Below, piece after piece: positions 58,351 to 64,000 of a stretch of DNA of 64,000 nt. The stretch's first letter is position 1. Each line of letters opens with the position of its first letter. The DNA lies in NCBI GenBank assembly GCA_023101885.1, contig JALPQD010000004.1:13475688-13539687 (forward strand), in the 5' to 3' direction. The notes beneath the pieces were generated by a model that did no database searches, was not told where the DNA came from, and saw nothing but the letters and a program-made list of their open reading frames with translations. Both the position numbers and the translations under genes were made by a program. The DNA comes from Typhlomys cinereus. Its lineage: Eukaryota > Chordata > Mammalia > Rodentia > Platacanthomyidae.

Positions 58351-60654
58351 CACACACAAATAAATAAATAAAATATTAAAAACATAAGAAGGTAACCTAT
58401 TAAAAGAACAGAGCAACCTAACCTCTTAAGATTAAAATTTAATAGAATTCCCTCTCATTACAAGTAGAAATGAATTAGAATTTCCATACTGGAAAATATA
58501 GACATGATTGCCTAGACCGGAAATATTCAGATAGGAAGGATCAAGCCCTTTCATGTAGATTCATACAGGAGTGTTTGTCTTTATAAAAGGTCTGTCATTA
58601 TCAGAAAATTATACTAAAGCTGTTGAGTAGGTATTAGTGTATTCCACCTTTAAAATTCAGGGCTTTGCTTTCTTCTGTGCTTCTTGGAAATTTTTCATTA
58701 CTGGTAAAGAGAATTCTCTTTTGGTGTGATTGTTGTATTGTTTTTCATTTGACCTTGCAGTTTGAGGAGCAGAACTGGGAAGTTCAAGGACTTATGAATT
58801 AATATTTCAGCAGTCTGCAACAGACTGGTAACCAATCAGAACAAAAAGAAATCCAAAAATATATTTCTGGCTGCTGTAAAAATAATTTCTAACATCTCTA
58901 CTTTTCAAGACTTCTTGTTCCCTGTAGGCTACACTCGTACTACCTTCTACTTCTGACAGATTGATGACTCAGCAGATTATTTCTTCCATGAAAGTTTTCC
59001 ACTACACTGATTCAAATGCGATCTAATCCATTTTTCTTGTTTTCACATTGTACAAAATTGTTCATGTAGCTTCTGTTTGTTCTTGGTTTTCTAATCAGAC
59101 AAAGTGAATGCTAACAACATCTCTGAAAGAGTAAACAATTCAATAATCTTTACATTGTGAGCTCAACTCTAGAGCTCTCCTGCGAGAACAAACAATCAAC
59201 ATGTTTTTCAACGTGTTACCCTTCCATTCTTAAGACAATTTTTTCATATTTTAAGATTCATTGCCCTGGTTTCCTTTAGTACCATCTAGGGATGATCTGT
59301 AAGTGTCACACAGGTGCTGGAAGCCACAAATGAATGTCATTGCTGTTTTGCAGACTGTGTGGGTAAGTGCATTGTCAAGAAGTTCATTTCCCCAGATAAC
59401 ACTCACTTTCTTATTATCATATCATTGGTTGTAAAAATTCAAATAAAGTACAAATATTTCCACAAATGTAACACAACTCATACTCTGAATGTAACCGACA
59501 CTTTTCAGGCAGCTCAGGCAATAAACTCCTGTAGTGTAAGACACTTTTGTTTGTTTATTTACACAACTCAGAACTTTTAGAAGATATGAAATTGGATTAA
59601 AATTTCGTACTTTGACTATGAAATTCATTTTCACAAAACGTGTGATGGTATATATCAATTAGTGTTTCAGTGTCTTTGAAATGTTATTAGATTAATAAAG
59701 ATTTTTTCAGTTAAAATCATTTGTTTGCCTTCATTTCACTTTTTCTTGTAATTTCTCTCTTCATGATTTCTCAATACTACATAGTCAAGAGCACATGCAT
59801 ACAATGTAAATAGCACTTGAAGTCTTAGTAACAATAGAAGAGATAACATCTATCTATCACAGGTTGTATTGAAATTCACTCTCATAACAAGAGCTGTGGT
59901 GCTCACTTGTAAAATGCAAGCATATGCACATATATGTGTATGCATAAATGTATATGTATATGAGAGCATACTTTCATATCTAAAAGAAAGGTTGTGTTTC
60001 TTCTTTTTCTTTTATTGAAGCAAATGATAGTATATCAAGCAAAATTCTTGTTCTTTGGTGACTTAAATAGTAGTAGAAATTATAGTAATTATACTTCTCT
60101 TACAGACATTACACATCAAGGCTAAGATAAAATATTATGAGGAATGTAATTTATTAATTTTGAATCAAGTTCTCAGATTATTGGGACAAACAGATATTCA
60201 AAAATACTTGTCGATTTGCAAAGTATATTATGTAATATAAATTGAGTATAGTTTACATGTAAATATATATGAATATATATGTATGAATATTCAAATGCTC
60301 ATATGTGAACAAATATATTTATAATTATTATTCATTATAAAATTCTCATACAATAAAAAGACTGAATATGACAGAAATATCCAAGTGGATAATAATAGTC
60401 CCTTATAATTTCATGAATAAAATTCCACTTCAACTCTTTTACAATGTTGAGAAGAAGATTAATGGCAAATAATTTTTCCAAACTAGCATGACACAGACAT
60501 GAATTAATAGAAATCCTGATCCTGAGAGTCTTTTAGTCTGGGCTTCTTTCCCTTTATCATCATTCAAATAAAAGTTGAACATAGAAAATATATGATCTTA
60601 AAGTTTTTCTTGGATCCTCATTATCTACATTCTATTATTTCTTCTGATTAATTT

Positions 60655-60800
60655 TATTTTTTAAGACAATGTGTCATGTATCCCATTCTGGTCTCAAACT
60701 GACTTTAAGATGTATTTGAAGGCAGCACTGAACACTTGATCTTATACTCCTATATTCTGAGTGCTAGGATTTCAGGCATGCACCATTACATCTGCTTACA
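60655..60800 (-). repeat. B1-like SINE, reverse
   Basis: 'aagacaatgtgtcatgtatc', 'ctcaaactgactttaagatg' and 'ctgagtgctaggatttcagg', 'catgcaccattacatctgc' are the complement of B1 in order. Diverged. Confidence 0.7.
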
Positions 60801-60931
60801 TTAGTATTTGTTCCAACTTTCAAATTAATATTGTACAGGATTAGCTCTGAGATAGTGTTTTTTTTTTTACTTCAACAGCTTCTAATTTTTTTCACAATAT
60901 TAGGAAATACAATACCTCTCGTTCTCTTACA

Positions 60932-60985
60932 CACACACGCAAACACACACACACACACACACACATACATACACACATACTTCAG
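60932..60985. repeat. (CA)n microsatellite
   Basis: About 22 CA units interrupted by CG, AA and TA. Confidence 0.9.
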
Positions 60986-61129
60986 TGCGCCAATTTTCCA
61001 CATGTTCTAATTAATCTGGCTATTTCAGATGCTTACGCAGAGTCTAATTACGGTTTTCTAAGGCATATCCACCTTACTGGAATTATAAAGCCCTTACCAG
61101 CTATTGGTCTCAGTTTTTTACTCAGGCAC

Positions 61130-61270
61130 CTGGGACCATCTTCAGGACTGTCTTCCCATCATCCCCTCGGAAAATGCAAGCTGCCAAATGAAAATTCTCT
61201 GTGTAGAATCCTTTTTCTTCAATATCAACTTGAAATCCAAAATCCACAGAATGAGCCTCATCCCAAGTGA
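61130..61270 (-). CDS. Pdzph1: PDZ-PH protein, exon upstream of the PDZ domain
   Basis: A symmetric 1-1 exon of 141 bp. After a split first codon it encodes TWDEAHSVDFGFQVDIEEKG, then FYTENFHLAACIFRGDDGKT and VLKMVP, with the last base starting the Val codon of the next exon. I know no domain for this stretch; it is directly N-terminal to the PDZ domain. The acceptor has a long pyrimidine tract (TTTTCTGCCCCTCAG|TC). The donor CCCAG|GTGCCT is weaker at +3 to +6. Another frame is open longer (61142-61366) but does not join the PDZ exons. The exon call rests on splice sites plus phase continuity. Confidence 0.75.
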
Positions 61271-62014
61271 CTGAGGGGCAGAAAAGTGAGAAGATAAATC
61301 AGGCTCTGACAAGAAAGAATATCCAACATGCTGTGGATGTGGTCCATTATGGAGGAGCCCCACCATAAATGCAGAAGTGGGGTCTCCGAAAGTGTTTTCC
61401 TCAAAATCAAGTAGCTGAGTTTTTCCTGGGAAGGACCTACATATTCTTAAAATGCTACAATCAAAGCAGCTATTGCTTCAGGGTTCATGTCATGGAAGCC
61501 TGCTCTAGAAGAAGCATATTTGCAAGGAAAACTTTGTTTTGAAGACCCATCTATTACTTTTAAGGGGTCAATATGAAACTTTGCAAGTTCTCAAATTAGC
61601 TTTTAGAATTCATTTCAAAGTAATACATGTAGGATTATCAGGTACAAAAATTATTACTATTTTTGTATTTGAAGAAAACTGTTTTCTAGAAAACTTACTG
61701 TGGTCTTGAATGGAGAGAAAAGCATACAAGAAAATGTAAAATTTCACCTATTAGTTCTTGTCTAGACATTTAGGGTTTTCTGTGAATATGTGAGTTCCTT
61801 GAATAATGCGGAAGACTGTGCCACTAAAGAAACTGTGCTTCTGTTTCTACATATCTTTCAAATGAATCATTGTGCTTACAAAACCAAACCCTGAAGAAAT
61901 TCACACCCCAAGTCTCAATCTTTCAAATGGGCAAAATCAAGAAGTTCCATTTCATCAGCAAAGTTAACTTCAAAACTATCATTTATTTGCATTTATGTTT
62001 AACTTTATTTTCTT

Positions 62015-62245
62015 TTTACATGGCATTTATTTATTTGAGAGTGAGAGGGAACAGAAAGAGTGAGGAAAGAGAAAGGGAAAAAGATAAAGCACATGCATGC
62101 ATGCCATGGCATATGAGTGGATGAAGGATGACAACCTTCCAAGGTCTGTTCTCTCCCTTCTCCATGTGAACTTCTAGGGATTCGACACAGGTCCCTAGGT
62201 TTGGGAGTAGGTATCTTACTCACTGAGCTATCTCATCTGTCTCTT
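62015..62245 (-). repeat. tRNA-derived SINE, reverse
   Basis: A G/A-rich 5' stretch (complement of a CT tract), then 'tgtgaacttctagggattcg', 'cttactcactgagctatctc' and 'atctgtctc', the complement of B box, A box and head. Structure parallels 58.0-58.35 kb. Confidence 0.7.
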
Positions 62246-62294
62246 GCATTTCTTAAATACCATTAAGAAGGTAGAAGGAAGAGAATTTTTCTTT

Positions 62295-62430
62295 CCTTAT
62301 CTTGTAAGCAAGACCTCACTCTATATATAGCCCAGGCTGCTCTGGAACTTGCTGTGTAGTGCACATTAGCCTCAAACTCAACCATCTTCCTGCCGCAGCT
62401 TCTCAAGTGATGGGAAAATAGTCACAAGCC
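62295..62430 (-). repeat. B1 SINE, reverse
   Basis: 'gcaagacctcactctatata', 'gcccaggctgctctggaact', 'ctcaaactcaaccatcttcc' and 'gcttctcaagtgatggg' are the complement of the B1 body. Confidence 0.85.
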
Positions 62431-63380
62431 TCAGCAACACTTCTTAAAACAGCAAGACATCTTACCCTCAGCTTCCTTTCATTAAAAAAATACAATTGTT
62501 CTCATTTTTTCAACTGGAAATCCAGGTGAAATCTCTTACTGCTTCACTTACTCTACCTAGTTTGACCAACTATACTTTTGCTAGAAGTTGTATATAGTAG
62601 CCCTCCCCACCCTAGAAGTGCCGTCTCTGACTTTTCTTTGGAGAATCATTCCTTATGGCTCTTATTCATTTCCACTTTTTCTTTCTTACTTCTTTTTCTG
62701 TCTTACTACAAGACTGAAGAGAGTAAGTATTAGTCATTGTTCTGACACATAGATTAACTGAACAAAATCTTTCCAACTTATACATTTGCTTAACTTGTGA
62801 GCAATTGTAGTAGTCATTTGATAGCTTAAGTGGTTTCAGGTACATTTATTCAACCACTAAAGTCATTTAAATAAATGTTCTTCTGTCATGAGCAAGGTAC
62901 AATTTCATGTAGAGTGGAGATAGAATGATGAGTAAGACAGGGTCTCATGATGAAACAGGAGAGCTCAGAGGAAGGAGATAGTATTGTTGGCTGTAAAAAG
63001 AGTTATGGAATTAAAAAACAGGATGATGGCACAACGCAGATCACATAGCACTGAAAAATGACCTGTAGCTGGGAAGTAGCAAGGTCGAGGAACGTTATTA
63101 TGAAAATGTAAATCCAAATTGAAAAACCTGAAGTGACTGCCAAGACAACACCAAAATAGCAAGCTTCAGATCTGATATACTTGAGAGGTCACAGTAAAAA
63201 TAAAGCCACATGACAAAATTATTGCATAAAATTAAATCTAGGCTATCTGCACATGAAGGCTAAATGATTTTTGCGTTCAAATTTGAAGTCCATTCCCAAG
63301 ATGTTCCATAATGTATATGAGAATACTCTAAAATTAAAAAAAATCAGTCTGCAATACTACTGGTCAGGAACATTTCATTT

Positions 63381-63442
63381 TTTTTAAAGAAGTCTTTTTT
63401 CATTATTTATTCAATTGTGCATGTATGTTGTGTGCGTGTGTG

Positions 63443-63478
<36 letters not shown>

Positions 63479-63579
63479 ACCACGGACGCCCGGCGTCTAT
63501 ACGTGGGGTCTAGGATCCAAACTCAGGACCTTCCGCCTGCAAGGTGGAGGCTTAACCCCTGAGCCACCTCTCCAGCCCC
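63381..63579 (-). mobile_element. Long tRNA-derived SINE, copy 3, internally deleted
   Basis: Reversed copy with a perfect 15-bp target duplication ('aggaacatttcattt' at 63366-63380 and 63580-63594). From the left: A-rich tail, a TG run (63431-63475), 'tgtagaaccacggacg', then an abrupt join to 'cccggcgtctatacgtgggg' and the reversed tRNA-like head. Relative to the copy at 23.6 kb about 100 bp of the GC-rich body is missing. Confidence 0.88.
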
Positions 63580-63594
63580 AGGAACATTTCATTT

Positions 63595-63814
63595 AAGGGT
63601 TCCTATACCTGTACTTGCAAAATCAGCAGTGTTAAATGAATAAGTGTGTAAATGACACAAGCCTACTATGGGACATGCAGCTTATTGCAATATAGAATTA
63701 TGAAGATTTTAGGACAGAATAATATAAATGGCATAAATCAGAACATATGGAGCCTTCTTATACAGATGATAATTCAAAATCCCATAAATAGTTTTGAAAA
63801 ATTTATCTTTTAAA
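63595..63814. other. Non-coding DNA between a SINE and an L1 end
   Basis: AT-rich, nothing assignable. Confidence 0.5.
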
Positions 63815-64000
63815 ATTTATCATATTCGTTTATTTTTTTCCCAATCAACAAGCTTAATAGGTACCCTGGTCCCCTCCCTCCCTCCGCCCCCCCCTAGTCC
63901 CCCTTGCACCCTTCCTCCCTCCCTTTTCCCCTTCCTTTCATCCCTCTCCCTCCCTTTCTCCCAGTGCCTCCCCCTGGAGGCTCCCTCCTATTCCCTGGAG
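63815..64000 (-). mobile_element. L1 3' end, reverse, running off the window
   Basis: Reversed terminus 'caacaagcttaataggtacc' followed by a pyrimidine-rich tract (63865-63965) and 'gtgcctccccctggaggc', the same organisation as the other reversed L1 ends. The 5' extent is outside the window. Confidence 0.75.

Larger units (their letters stand above)
57695..61129 (-). other. Intron upstream of the PDZ-coding exons
   Basis: 3.4 kb. Contains the SINE plus CT tract (58.0-58.38 kb), a B1-like reverse copy (60.66-60.80 kb) and a CA run (60.93-60.98 kb). 58.4-60.6 kb is AT-rich, with an A/T and TATA-type low-complexity patch at 60.22-60.35 kb. Nothing else assignable. Confidence 0.6.
40440..61270 (-). 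other. Pdzph1: PDZ-PH gene locus, partial (minus strand)
   Basis: Four exons are joined in phase and separated by introns of 3435, 9770 and 7099 bp. All reading frames across the junctions are open and all splice sites are AG/GT. The order is unknown segment, PDZ, PH, which fits a cytoplasmic adaptor: PDZ domains bind C-terminal peptides, and PH domains often bind phosphoinositides. The name rests on my recollection that rodents have a gene for 'PDZ and pleckstrin homology domains 1' and that the human copy is a pseudogene. The 5' exons and 3' end are not seen in the window. No promoter, CpG island or poly(A) site belonging to it was found. Confidence 0.6.
61271..63365. other. Upstream intron or flank, no further exon found
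   Basis: Holds two reversed SINEs (62.02-62.25 and 62.30-62.43 kb). No exon with matching phase was found, so the upstream coding exons are probably beyond 64 kb. Confidence 0.5.

Noticed and set aside
61142..61366. 74-codon minus-strand frame with an ATG over the 61.13-61.27 kb exon
   Set aside because: It uses a different frame from the one that joins the PDZ exons; the spliced frame has a good acceptor and continuous phase.
61870..62000. Exon-like minus-strand stretch with a GTAAGC donor near 61.88 kb and an open start (FEVNFADEMELLDFAHLKD)
   Set aside because: It has an in-frame stop, a weak acceptor, and would end in phase 0, which cannot join the phase-1 exon at 61270.

Overview
This is a stretch of rodent nuclear genome, mostly non-coding and dense in transposons. 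The evidence is B1-like (7SL-derived), B4-like and B2-like (tRNA-derived) SINEs, rodent-type LINE-1 3' ends with purine-rich tails, old MIR/L2 fragments, and many CA/TG microsatellites. A long tRNA-headed SINE (copies at 18.5, 23.6 and 63.4 kb) does not look like the common mouse or rat B2. I suspect a non-murine mouse-like rodent, perhaps a dipodoid, but this is weakly supported. There is no bacterial, plasmid or CRISPR content.

One spliced protein-coding gene can be supported, on the minus strand. Four exons at 61130-61270, 57593-57694, 47712-47822 and 40440-40612 have AG/GT splice sites and joinable phases (1-1, 1-1, 1-1, 1-0). They read open for about 175 codons, giving an unknown N-terminal segment, a complete PDZ domain (last strand encoded by the PH exon) and the first half of a pleckstrin homology (PH) domain. 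The PDZ-then-PH order suggests Pdzph1, which I recall as a mouse gene whose human counterpart is a pseudogene; that assignment is from memory. The 5' exons lie beyond the right edge. I could not find the second half of the PH domain or the 3' end in the 40 kb to the left.

Layout. 1-40 kb: downstream of or within a long intron of that gene, filled with old repeats, a solo LTR nested in an older repeat (13.8-14.4 kb), several L1 3' ends, a 5'-truncated L1 with decayed ORF2 and an 18-bp target duplication (28.57-31.80 kb), and an old L1 split by a later insertion (34.4-35.5 kb). 40-61 kb: the gene with its introns, which hold microsatellite clusters, SINEs, L1 tails and a near-perfect 46-bp inverted repeat at 53.14-53.34 kb. 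61-64 kb: upstream intron sequence with SINEs and the start of another reversed L1.

No undescribed multi-gene system is visible. The points most worth a second look are the 46-bp inverted repeat, the apparently intact PDZ-PH gene with its phosphoinositide-type motif and missing PH half, the long tRNA-derived SINE family, and a three-copy tandem repeat at 32.95-33.10 kb.
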